Assembly (NCBI RefSeq): GCF_041381155.1
Contig: NC_091134.1
Coordinates: 41,623,338 to 41,687,337, forward strand
Direction: 5' to 3'
Length of the DNA stretch: 64,000 nt
Source: Argopecten irradians
Taxonomy: Eukaryota > Mollusca > Bivalvia > Pectinida > Pectinidae
The position numbers and the translations under genes were made by a program. The notes beneath the pieces were generated by a model. That model had not been told where the DNA came from and did no database searches. It saw only the letters and a program-made list of their open reading frames with translations. Positions within the stretch are counted from its first letter, which is position 1; each line of letters opens with the position of its first letter. Shown here piece by piece: positions 1 to 11,900 of this stretch.

Positions 1-505
1 ACATAAACGATTATTACATGTGCAGCCGCATTCTAATGAAAATGAAATAATGTATATGATTAAAAAAGTAAGAAAATCGTCATTAGTAAGGTTTGCGATG
101 GAAACAAAGCAAATAGGGAATAAGATAAGAGAAAAGGTCAAGCTAATGAGAACATAAGAAACAGTTTCAATATCTCAGTGGATTGCCTATATTTTTATTT
201 GCAATAATTCACGTAAAGTGACTAGTTGGACTATTTTGACGAGTTTGATTGAGAAAGTGTTCAGAGATATATGTTCCTGGCGAGGGTATTTTACTCCAAG
301 CGCATATTTTATAATCACGAAAACGAAAATAGAAATTCGATGCTTCGGTTATTTTATAGACTTTATCTCAATTCCTCTAAGACAGGTAAATTAAAGCTTA
401 GATAGCTACTGTTTGGAAGCAGTATACAGGCAGCTATGGGGTGGTGGACGTGTGATGACGGACCTTACCTTAAGGCTATTGTTTGCTGTTACATGAGTAG
501 TCAAA

Positions 506-800
506 AGAGAGTTATTCACCTGGCGTTAATCAACAGGCGTTATTCACCACTGGCGTTATTCAACTGACATTTCTCACCATGCGTTATTCACCATGCGTTA
601 TTCACCATGCGTTATTCACAGGCGTTATTCACAAAGGGTTATGCACCTGGCGTTATTCACCAAGCGTTATTCACTTGGCGTTATTCATAAAGCGTTATTC
701 ACCTGGCGTTATTCGCCTAGAGTTATTCACCTGGCGTTATTCATAAAGCGTTATTCACCTAGAGTTATTCACGCGTTATTCTTCAGGCGTTATTCACCGT
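506..800. repeat. ~12-14-bp minisatellite (GCGTTATTCACC type)
   Basis: About twenty imperfect head-to-tail copies of a unit reading roughly GCGTTATTCACC, with variable two- to four-base spacers such as TGG, AAA or ATG. A frame open across it is only the repeat read in codons. No known function. Confidence 0.85.
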
Positions 801-904
801 CGACCATTTTTGATTGGTTTAACGTCATATTAACAACCGTATCAGGCTTAAGAGGTAGAAGTAGGTCGGAGTAGCCGGCAAAATACTACCGACCAGTTGA
901 CAGC

Positions 905-985
905 ACCAGGGTGATCGGGTGGTGTAGTGGTTAAGCCGCTCGCCTTTCACCTATGACAGCACCTGTGGTCGTGACATATTCGAAG
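905..985 (+). repeat. Degraded tRNA-derived SINE head
   Basis: The motif GGTGTAGTGGTTAAGCCGC matches a tRNA-like A box and is followed by CTCGCCTTTCACC, as in tRNA-headed SINEs. The B box is eroded, so a functional tRNA is unlikely. This is read from motif similarity only. Confidence 0.4.
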
Positions 986-1404
986 GAATTCCAGGTGGTT
1001 GGTTTTCTTTTAATGAAAACATGTAGTAAGAGATAGTTAACATAAGTCATAGAAATATGTAAGTTTTTACTTATCCTGATCTATTTTAGGATTGGTAGCA
1101 ATAAAGCATAAGCAGAGTTTGATATCAACATTATTAATCCTTTAAGATGGCGACACACTTGCATAAACATAACCAATTTGTGCCTTCAGACCTGTTATAA
1201 AATACCTTTAAACTCCAACATCGGAGAACAGAGATTTATTCGTAGCTATTCTTACAACTGTATCTAATCTTATTAGCAATTTTCCCAATATAAATTGTAC
1301 TGTTGTTGCCCTGGCAACAGTGACGACTGCGTGTGTATTGTGTTTGGTATGTAAGGTAGATGCTTATGGTGGCGACAGACAAAGAGTGGTCTTTTCTTGG
1401 ACAG

Positions 1405-2117
1405 GCTTAACATATACGTAAACTAAGGCTCGAGTGGTCGACATGCTTAACATATACGTAAACTAAAGGCTCGAGTGGTCGACATGCTTAACATATACGT
1501 AAACTAAGGAAAGGCTCGAGTGGTCGACATCTTAACATATACGTAAACTAAGGCTCGAGTGGTCGACATGCTTAACATAACGTAAACATATACGTAACAA
1601 GGCTCGAGTGGTCGACATGCTTAACATATACGTAAACTAAGGCTCGAGTGGTCGCAATAGGCTCGAGTGGTCGACATCTAACATATACGTAAAAAAGGCT
1701 CGAGTGGTCGACATGCTTAACATATACGTAAACTAAAGGCTCGAGTGGTCGACATGCTTAACATATACGTAAACTAAAGGCTCGAGTGGTCGACATGACT
1801 CTTAACATATACGTAAACTAAAGGCTCGAGTGTCGACAGTGCTTAACATATACGTAACTAAGTCGAGTGTCGACATGCTTAACATATACGTAAACTAAGG
1901 CTCGAGTGGTCGACATGCTTAACATATACGTAAACAAAAGGCTCGAGTGGTCGACATGCTTAACATATACGTAAACTAAAGGCTCGAGTGGTCGACATGC
2001 TTAACATATACGTAAACTAAGGCTCGAGTGGTCGACATGCTTAACATATACGTAAACTAAGGCTCGAGTGGTCGACATGCTTAACATATACGTAAACTAA
2101 GGCTCGAGTGGTCGACA
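1405..2117. repeat. ~40-bp minisatellite with CTCGAG and GTCGAC in each unit
   Basis: About eighteen tandem copies of a unit of about 40 bp made of two blocks: GGCTCGAGTGGTCGACATG and CTTAACATATACGTAAACTA. Some copies are shortened or carry one-base gaps (for example around 1590, 1655 and 1860). The final seven copies (about 1880-2117) are the most uniform, suggesting recent homogenisation at that end. Confidence 0.92.
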
Positions 2118-5084
2118 TACTGGGCTATATTGTTACACAACACCACGTTCTCTAAAACCAACGTTGTTATTACTAATCCAGGATAAGCTTTATACCTAAT
2201 TATTATAATCCACATACTGTACATTGTAACCAAGGAAACAAAAACAAAAGGCACATTAATTCATTCATTAAAGTGCTTGGTTATGTTCTCTATACAAAAC
2301 GTTTCTTATTTTCATTTTTGAATGAAAATAAATCCATGTGCGAACTAACGTGACGCTACCCAAAATGGAACGTTTTTAAAACATGTTATACAGAATTATC
2401 AGTTTACAGTCTAAACTAACCAAAACTGTGCCGAACACTAATTAAGATGCCAAATAATAACTGTGACAATTTCTTTTTCTGTCCAGTTGCATATTATCTG
2501 TATTTAATAATGAAAATAATGGAATCGTAAAAATATTTATAAATATATAAACTGTTGACAAGTAACTATATCATTAAATTAAAACTGAAGGCATTTATTT
2601 GTGGAATAACAAGAAAGAAATCTGGATTCAAGCACACGCTAGAATTTTTTTACAATTATCTTCAAAAAGTGTTCCAATTTGGGTAGCGTCACGTTATATA
2701 TGTATTAACATATTTTTAAAACACATTGAAACGTGGTTTCCTAAAACGACTTTTGTTGTTGAAGCAACTCAATGTACATTACAAAACATCACTAAGAGAC
2801 AACACGTTGCGAAGAATCGTAACTAAATAGTAAATTTCAGTGTCACTGATCACATGGATGTGTTGGCCTATGAAGTAGATAATGAAATTGTCACCAACAC
2901 TTCTGGTAAAGATTGGTCAATTAAAAAGCACAACACGATGTCGATGTATGACTCCACAAATGTTAGCTCTAATTTGTGGAGAACGTTTCAAGAGAATGTT
3001 TCCGTGTGTGATACAGATCAATAAGTTCGATTCCCAGGACAACCGCCCACCTTAAGCTATAGCAAATTACAGAGTATGGGAGGAGTAGTGTGCGACACAG
3101 CATCTCAACCTCACAGCAATATGTATATACAGGAAACAGTACAGTATTGAAAACATTTGTTGATTCTTGTAAACAGTGATATTCTCATGAGGATTTTTTT
3201 TTGTCAATATTTGACATTAAATGTTTTCTCGTAGAAACCAAAATGCGTTTCTGTCACTGTGACAGTATATTAGATATGATATAAAAACCTACATGCTACG
3301 CAGTAAAAATGAACTGGGGTTAATAACAAATTCAACTGAAACATTTTTCGCTTTGACTTCACCCTCAAATTTAGTCTGAAAATTATCACATTATTTATAT
3401 TTAATGAATACCTGCTTTCAGTAAAATTAGTAGTGATGATTGAGTTTAAACCGAACATATTATAGTTTTGATCATTGCGCCATTTTAATATGCACAAATC
3501 ACGCAGGGTGATAAACCTGTGAATATTATTTTCTGTTTTTAGTTAATAAATAAGGATTGACAATTACCGCTTAAGCATTTAATGCATTTTATTATCTGGA
3601 TTTGACGTACAAATCAAAAGTAATTTTACGGTCACACCTAACTTCAAATAGAAAGATAAAACTACCTTCTGTTTTAACAATTAAGCCCTGTTATTGACAT
3701 TTACAACCACGTGGAACTCGTAAAACGGTTTGCTTTTTCTTTTATAACTTTTCCTTGAAATTTCGAGTTCATGTTATTTGTTTAGTCGACATACAATCGG
3801 TGCATATTTGATTGTTATTTCCATCTGTTCGTGTGCAAAAGCAATTTGTTTTTTAATTAAAAAAGTAATTGTCTCACCGATCCTCCAAGGCATAGCTAGT
3901 TAATGGTATGATTAACGCTTGGTGGTGATCCTTCAGCCAGACACGGAGGACAAACCCAGTCGATAGCTTCCATAGGTATCACGACTATACGTAGTCCTAT
4001 ATTAAAAATGATCTCTCTCGTCCTAAAGGTTGATTCAGTTAGATAGGACATACACAATATAAACAAACGAAACAGACCATTTTTGCCAATTTTCCAATCC
4101 ACGAAAACAAGAGAGATTAAAAAACCCCACCGATAACAGAACTGAAAACAAAAAATCCTTTATCGATAATTAAGGTAAAATATAACCAAATAATTTTGAA
4201 CCTAAATCTCAATCTGAATTTCCGAATTCATATCATGGTTATCTAGGAATAATTACCTGTCAGAAACATTTTTTTTTTCGAAATTCATAATTAGCCAGCC
4301 AATCTACGGCCAGGTTAAAATTCTAACCTGGGCTCAATCTTGTATACACAGGGTCCATTTCGAAGGTCCTTTTTCAATTTAGTTAGTTGTTCCCCTTATT
4401 CCCTTTCAATATACCGAACAAATGGTTATTTATGCTGCTCAAAATGTTCGCGTTTATATGTAAGAACAAGAGAATTTTCGAAATAAAAAATTGATCAACG
4501 AAACTATGAAACTTATTGAAACAATATTTGAACGACGGATGATATCGCCGATGCTGAAAATGGTCATTTCTTGATCTTTTTATCAATTTGTAAACCATCC
4601 AAAGTAACAGGTTTCATCATTTGGCTCGAATTATATTAATGCTAATCTCAAAACACATTGTCTTTGACTCACTGGATGGTATTACCATGGGTTTAAGGAC
4701 GATGCCTCAGATATTTATGCACGTTTGGTCTTAAATCATCCTAACGGCCTTGCATCACAAGTACTTTTTTCCAAGAACATGCAATATATTTTGATCCTGA
4801 TCTTCTGCACAGTAATCAAGGCAATTAACCATGTGTTCTTGGGTCATTTGCAAGTCGTGTCTGTATTATGCATACAGTTCTTGAAATAACCTTCACAAAA
4901 AGTGTGTCAATGAAAAAATACCTTAAAGTGTTTTATGTTAAGATGGTGAGTTCACTGTGAATCCTAATATTTCCCATTGAAATAGGTATGTTATTATTTT
5001 TTATTGTGCTTTTGTTGTATATGATTGACCCCTTATCTATTTAATACATATAAATGATTAGTTAGTCGGATCGATTCCTTTAGG
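2118..5084. other. Intergenic, no gene seen
   Basis: AT-rich DNA with only short frames, none with splice-consistent neighbours or a recognisable domain. No clear repeat was found in it by eye. Confidence 0.5.
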
Positions 5085-5305
5085 GGCGGCGGTGGCCGAG
5101 TGGCTTAGATGTCTCGACATATTACCACAAGCCCTCCACCTCTGTGTCGCGAGTTCGAATCGCAAGTGGGAAGTTGCCAGATACTAACGGCTGTTCGGTG
5201 GTTTTTCTCCTCGTACTCCGGCTTTCCTCCACCAACAAACCTAGTACGTTCTTACGCGACCCTAGCTGTTTATAGGACGTTAAACTAATAACACCCAAAC
5301 CCAGA
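5085..5305 (+). mobile_element. tRNA-headed SINE
   Basis: The head has a Ser/Leu-tRNA-like A box (GGTGGCCGAGTGGCTTAG) and a B box (GAGTTCGAATC). The body contains GGTGGTTTTTCTCCTCGTACTCCGG-type sequence, and the tail reads TTTATAGGACGTTAAACTAA. The same body and tail occur at 38225-38450 and, reversed, at 47545-47745, so this is an interspersed family rather than a tRNA gene. Confidence 0.75.
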
Positions 5306-6477
5306 TTCCTTTAGAAAACATCGCCATGACAGACTATCAATCTCCTATAGTCAATACTGATATAACAATATGGTGCTTCATCATTGTGATGACAATCCAA
5401 TAAAGTCATATATCAATTGTGTTCCGATGCCATTTTTAATTGAAAGGTTTAATCTGAATGGTGAATGGAGTAAAGGTCATCGCCTACGTGTAATCAAAAG
5501 ACAAAATGGAATGCTTTTTGAAAGGGTTGTTGTCCCCTCTTCTATTTAACGTTTTGTATTTTCTTTTCTTTTACGATATATAAGGTTTCAAGTAATCAAA
5601 AACAGCTCTTATATCACCATTACAACAAGGAAACCTTCAAATGATGATATCATTGTATTTTGATTCTCTCATAGCCAATGGATACTTATTGTCACAAAAA
5701 ACATCATACCATATTTTGATATATCAGAAGCTACTTAATGACATGGACAAAAACCTCTTGCAAGCCTGTGCTATGTTTCATCGCAATTCAATGTTAAATT
5801 GTACGAAATAATTTTCTCGGTGGAGGGAGATTATATGTAAATACTATGATATATCTTACGTATAGGAAACTTAGGATAGAATTGGAAATGTTTGTGAAAA
5901 TTTTCAACGTGCTCAAAGTCATTAAATTAACACCATTCAGTCTTCTCGTAGGATTCGTTGACTTGAAATCCACAACATTGGAATAAACTCATGATCAAAA
6001 GAGATGAAGAGACTTATTCTTGGTCGAAGCAATTACACTCTTCTAGATATAAAAAAATCCTTTGTTGTCTTAGGTTTAATGTATTACGAAGCCTAAACAT
6101 CGATCTCCAAATAGATTAGATTGTGTTTTTCTTCGACCTGCTAATTTGATATAAAGGGAGGCGAGTTCGCAACTTATTGCAGATTTATAGCTAAATGTCT
6201 GGGATACAATATTAAATGGAATAATTTAATACATCCAATAGCTTAGAACGTAATTTGGCAATTATTTGATGTGACTATCATGATAAATTCGATTTAATTT
6301 TCTCGCTGCAACACCTCAGAAAAAGGTAGGATGCAAAACGAACATTTAAGAACTGAGTTGCTAACCTCTATTATTGCCTAATAGTTATTAGTATTCAAAG
6401 GTGGAATACACTAACAGTATATGTTTTATTCCTGATTGATCCAAACGGTGAACAGCTGTAAGTTTGATCTTATTTCA

Positions 6478-6842
6478 TTTAAAGATACTCCATCGCTGAC
6501 AGAGCATAAATGATATTCATTATTTGAACAATAATTGGTGTTCAATCGTGTATATATATGTCTAATTAGCACAGAAAATAATATACAATGATTTATTTTG
6601 CCTTTAGTGCATGCGCAATCAGTACTTCATTCCATATAGGATATAGTGCCACGGAATTTTTTCGGGATGCAATAAATTATTTTTCATACTTTTAAATTTA
6701 ATTAAAATTAGAAGCTCAAACTTTTCAATTGTGGTAATGGTGTAAAGTAATTAACGTTTGTAACTTTTGAAAATGCTTAATCGTCCGCTCCTGTTTTTGA
6801 TAGTGAAAAAATACCATTTGTCAGCGGTGGAGCATCTTTAAA
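6478..6842. mobile_element. MITE-like element, ~365 bp, family copy 1
   Basis: Ends are inverted copies: TTTAAAGATACTCCATCGCT at the left and the complement of TTTAAAGATGCTCCACCGCT at the right. The interior is non-coding. A reverse-oriented copy lies at 20929-21288 and a more diverged internal match at 17980-18262. The target duplication could not be settled because the ends are AT-rich. Confidence 0.75.
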
Positions 6843-8466
6843 TAAGGTTCAATCTTAAATTTGCTCTATTTAAATGCAACCACTTACATCCTTCATTTTG
6901 CTAAACGAAGAACAACACAAGGATGACTACAAATTCAAATAAATGTCAAATCTCTGATTCTATTCTGTTTCCAATTATTTCAACAAAATGAAATATAAAG
7001 GAAAGGAAGTTATATATCGATTAAAAGTTTCATGGAGCAGTGGAAATATTTTTCTCCACAAAATTGTGTATATTATTGTTAAGCAGGATGTCCGCGATTA
7101 CAGGTCACTTTCAATGCTACGCAGAATACATCTAATTACATATTACTAATCTTTAAGCACTTTTTCCCCTTTATATTTTATACCTTAATGAACTACCTGT
7201 AAGGGTGATACTGATCTTGAAGCCATTATATCCTCTTTTTTTCTTTTTTATATTGTTAATGCTGCAAGTTTGAAAAATATAGTTCCTTGTTACACTTCCT
7301 GTGACAAGCATAATTTTACACGGTAACGATCTTTGTAGACGAAACCTTGCAATTATATTTGACATTTGTGCTTGATTGAAAGATTTATGACTTTCTTTCA
7401 GAAACAAATACTGATCTTTGTTCCAGTATTTTAAAAATAGAAGTGATTATTTTCATTTTGCCTTTATTGTAGTTATTTTTTATCTGTCTTCGCCAAAAAA
7501 AAAAGATTGTTGAAATGTAATGTAATCACTTTTTGATTTTTTCCCTTTTTTTCCTTTTGAGTTCCTGAAATTTAGTCAATATCCAGTTTGTAACAGAGAT
7601 TTTGAGATAATATAAAAACGGATTGCATGATTACCAAACGGGAGACGTTATGTAACATTTACAGGGAAGTTCCTGGAACGACTCACTGTCACAGAATCTC
7701 TCCAACCCATTATCAGGACGAGATACTCTTCGTATTGTAGTCAGATCAATTTCAAACTAAAGGGCGTCATTAATGTTGAATTTCCTCTGGTGTCTGTTTC
7801 ATACTCACCGGTCCGTGATATGTGCATTTGTAATTATCAGATTAAATTTACCCATAGATAGTCGTCAATGGTTTGATCAAAGGATAGCTGTCGTCGAGGT
7901 GGCATTCTTAAGAGAGAATCTACGATTATCAACCTTTTAGTGATTCGAGCAGAACATGTAAACACATGCTACATCAACATGACCACCCTTGAACCAATGT
8001 TTATGTAATGTCCAACGATCTAGAACAGATATCGTGTATATAGTTTGTATCTTACTGATACTTATAGTATAGTAGAAGTGTATTTCTGTCATATATATCT
8101 GCGATTGTTTTATCTGATACCCGAGTTGAGATAGAGTTAAGTTAATAACTCAAAATGTTTAAATAACAACTAGAAACTAAGAAATCGAATGTCATAACAG
8201 AACAAAAAAAAAAAAAAAAAAAACTGAATCAAGTAAACTATTTACATTTTATTTCATCCATGCTGTTGTTTTAAAATATTTCTTTTTTTAAAACATTAAA
8301 CTTTAATAGTTAAAATAAAACGTTTTTCAAAGTATGTTGTTGTGAAATGAATTGCTATTTTAATTCACTCAATAAAGCCAATTATAGCTAATTACGTCAT
8401 TGCATTACCTTGGTTATGTTTTAGCGCTTCTTAGTTACGGATTATATCAGGTATATTAGAACTTTC
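6843..8466. other. Intergenic 5' flank of the synaptotagmin gene
   Basis: No coding signal was found. It contains a poly-A run near 8204-8222 and is otherwise AT-rich with no domain-bearing frame. Promoter or 5' UTR exons could be hidden here, but nothing in the sequence identifies them. Confidence 0.45.
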
Positions 8467-8714
8467 TAATGACGTCACAGTGATTGTGTTTTAGCCTTCT
8501 GTTTAAAAGTATGATTGTTCGCTATAAATCAGACTGTTAATGACGTCATTCTGTTCTTCAGCGGTGTGTAGATGAAAAAAATGTATTAATTGTAATAAAA
8601 TCTCATCTAATGACGTCATTTAATGTTCCAGCGGTCTGTAAATGCAGATTGTAATAAAATAAATATTACCAGCTGTGATAAAATAGCTTCTAATGACGTC
8701 ACTTTATGTTTCAG
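8467..8714 (+). promoter_or_regulatory. Four repeated TGACGTCA (CRE-type) blocks ending at a splice acceptor or promoter edge
   Basis: TAATGACGTCA occurs four times, with TGACGTCA at 8470, 8541, 8611 and 8694, at spacings of 71, 70 and 83 bp. In the last three copies it is followed by a pyrimidine-rich stretch, a (T/C)(T/C)CAG and GCGGT(G/C)TGTA(G/A)ATG-like sequence. The unit is therefore a tandem duplication of the region just before the first coding exon. TGACGTCA is the consensus site for CREB/ATF factors. Whether these act as promoter sites, or whether TTTCAG at 8709-8714 is a 5' UTR splice acceptor, cannot be decided from sequence. Confidence 0.55.
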
Positions 8715-8724
8715 CGGTCTGTAG

Positions 8725-8919
8725 ATGAGGATGGTGTCAGCTGTCGTTCTGGGTATCATATGCGGGGTCACAGGGGTCGTTGTCGCCACTGTCATCGTCG
8801 TTATATGCCGTATGTACAAACGGAAGTATCGCCACCGGACATGTGTTCCACCCTGTGGCTATGACGCAGTGGGCGACTACAAGCCCCCTTCGCTAATGTC
8901 AATATCCTCAGGATCTCAG
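8725..8919 (+). CDS. Synaptotagmin exon 1: membrane anchor
   Basis: Starts at ATG 8725, chosen because an in-frame TAG immediately precedes it. Encodes 65 residues: about four residues, a 24-residue hydrophobic segment rich in V, I and G, then a basic stop-transfer RMYKRKYRHR with nearby Cys residues. Such Cys are often palmitoylated in this family. Ends CAG|GTGAGA in phase 0. The lumenal part is much shorter than in vertebrate Syt3/6/10, which carry disulfide-forming Cys there. Confidence 0.85.
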
Positions 8920-11900
8920 GTGAGACTGGTATAAATACAAAACCTATAATGTTCTGATACAGCCTACAGAAAAACGTAACAAAAACCCAAACAAACAAAA
9001 AGAAAGAAACGTGATTTTTATTGTTCAGTAATGAGACACTCAACAAACTGTACGTTCGTCGTGAACCGCGCGTTTTTGTAGTCAAATAACTATCATGATC
9101 TTCAGGTGAAATATTTGTTTATCGGAGAAAAGACTCAGATTAACATATATTATCATGACCCAATACTGAAAGATATATGCAGTTATACTAGAAACATATT
9201 GATTGTGCTAATATAATGAGAGGGCGGAGAGTGCAGGAATTGGTAACTACCGAAGGATGGAAAAAAATCTGATTTCAGCTGTTTTATAATGTATAATGAT
9301 GACAGAAGTCACAGGTGCGTCCTCTAGCTGTTAGGTTAGGATAGCAATATTCCTTGGTGCGTGTATATCAAATAATCATGTTGGAGTCGGGGGATGAACT
9401 AACAAAAGTATGGCAAGCATATGGGTCTCCTATATGCTAGCGCTGAAGCCGATGGCATTCTATTTCAGAAGTAATCAACCGATCGTCTAGAGTCACATGT
9501 GCAATGTAAGACAATCTTATTTGTTTTGGAATTGAAATCCCTTTTTGATTGCTGTTTTGTTGGGGTTCATTGTAAATTGTTGCCCTTCGAAAAGGAAGAT
9601 TGACACTTAACGATTGACTTTCAAAGTTGGATAGTTAACACCAAAGTGCAAGACTAACGAGACGGTCTGTGATAGATGATACATTTCATAGCAAGGGTTT
9701 GTCATTATTGTCTATTGTCAGGGATAATTATCTAGACGACAAACGCAATCTCCGACACAGTAGTTCATCAGCATCTTTACACCAAATACGACCCAGTAGT
9801 CTGATCCGGCTTGTTAGCGTGAAGCCAGGCAAGTTGCCCGGATTATTACCGACAGGAAATACACAAACAAAGCTGTTCTTCCATCCCTGAAAACCGTTAT
9901 CCAAGAAGCTCTTCGTATTCCTGCACACGGACACACAAAGTCATAATATATAACGAGGAATCACCATCGAAAATGAAACTTTATAACATAAAAATATTAT
10001 AAGTGATGGAAAATTTTCGATCTAACTTATCTAGGTCAACATATTCATTGCATATACAAAGATTGAATAAACGATCTCTAAAAGCATTTTTAGACTGAAA
10101 ACAAACAAAGAGATTCTTCCTTTCTCGGCAAGCACAACGTAGGCGTTTCTTACACGGAAAAAACTATTTTTACTTAAATCAATATGTAAGGCTTAAATAC
10201 TGAAAACAAAACTGTCAAATCAAAATCACTATTGTATGTCTGACACAGAAATCATTAAACTGTACACATAGAAGCTTATCTATGGAAGGTTGCGAATTGA
10301 TTAAAAGACATTGCACGAACTTCGTTAAACGTCGCTGCACTATACGACCGTCTTCCTTGTCATGTTGGCATTGTATTGTTCTTGCCTTGTACTTGATTGT
10401 GGTTTTCTGGTCCTTGCTCATACAACATAAAAAATACCGCCTTTTGAGTATGCTTCTTTCAAGTATGTTACAGTAGCGCAATAAAATATGCCAATGAATT
10501 TTAGGAAGATGTAATGTTAATATTCTCTCAATGCAAGACATATTGGTTTTGCATTCGTGTCTGGAATACTTCCGCCAGTATATTACGGAGATAAAATAGA
10601 CCATGTGTCAGCATGTACAAATTAATTCGGTCAAGGTCTCTATATTTTCATCCTAATACACATTTCAAATCTTTTCCCCGCAAGTAATTCCACGCCTAAG
10701 CTCTCCAATAAACGCTATATATAAAATCAGTCTGATACAGTGTTAAATGATGAGATCCGGAAAAATCCATAAAGCCATAATCCCCCTTTTGTTTGATAAT
10801 CTTGTTAATCCCTACCAAAGCCTTTAGATAAATGGTTACTGCCCTTACTTTGGATATATTCTCCGGCACATACGTACCTAATGGGATACGTGGTCATGGC
10901 AAATACATAATAATGTCCATCCATATATTCGTTTTAGTAAGAATGCTTTCATTGTACATTATCTAGAAACATGTTCTTGGAATCAATAGCATAATTGACT
11001 TGAATAACCACAACTTTATCTAAAAAAGGAAATACGCTTAATGTATCTGGTGAAAAACTATTTTTACACTGCTAAAATAAAATGAATAACGACTGCGTAT
11101 TGCTACAGAAGCTGCCTTGGTACGTTGCATTATAGAAGTGTTATAATAAGCATAGATTTGTTTTCTTTTCTCGTGTCTTTATTAGTAGCCTATACATCTG
11201 TTGCCTCCATTCAACACTCCTTAGGTAAAGTGGTATATATCAGCTCGGTATATGGGGAGTAGGATTTATTTCTAGGCGACAAAACAGCTACACTAAAAAC
11301 CGTAGTGCGGATAAACCGCCTATACACACCAGCGGTGTGCGCTAGGGCCAAATGACGTCACGGTATTAATCCTAGAAGATATGTCTGTGATCTGTCTGTG
11401 ATGGTCATGGGGGTGTGTCTCAACAGACTCCTGTATGGTATAACTGAGGAGGATGTTCATGTCCTAACGGACCACAGGGTCCTCGTGAATTACACGCGAC
11501 AGGAGGTAAGGACAACCCCCAAAAAAGGTCACCGCTGTGCGGGGTATACCTGATCTGGTTCAACATATATGATGATGTAGACGTGGCATGAATTCGTATT
11601 GGAAACAGATTAGGTATTCTAAGCTGTCTGTGTTATAAACATGTTCAGGATTTAGTCCGGGCCACAGACGGCGGTGTACAATCTAGGAAACAATAATCAG
11701 AAAAGTCTATTCGTGCTGAAACGTACGGCGGAGATAATTAGCCGAAACACCTTAGGAAGATAGTAAAGCAAATGCAAGTTCGTTATAAGTAAAGTATAAT
11801 TCTCTGTTAGACAGTTGTTCGGTATCAATTATTATCATTCACATGTTTAAAGGGTAGATATGACATATTGTTATCTCGATATCGAAATAGACAATTATTG

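Noticed and set aside
593..874. 93-codon plus-strand frame of RYS and VIH repeats
   Set aside because: It is the GCGTTATTCACC minisatellite read as codons, with no start context or domain.
1405..2117. CRISPR-like regular repeats
   Set aside because: The units are contiguous with no unique spacers, and the context is eukaryotic.
5085..5165. Possible tRNA-Ser or tRNA-Leu gene
   Set aside because: A and B boxes are present, but the sequence continues into a SINE body and tail shared with other copies, and a good cloverleaf was not found.
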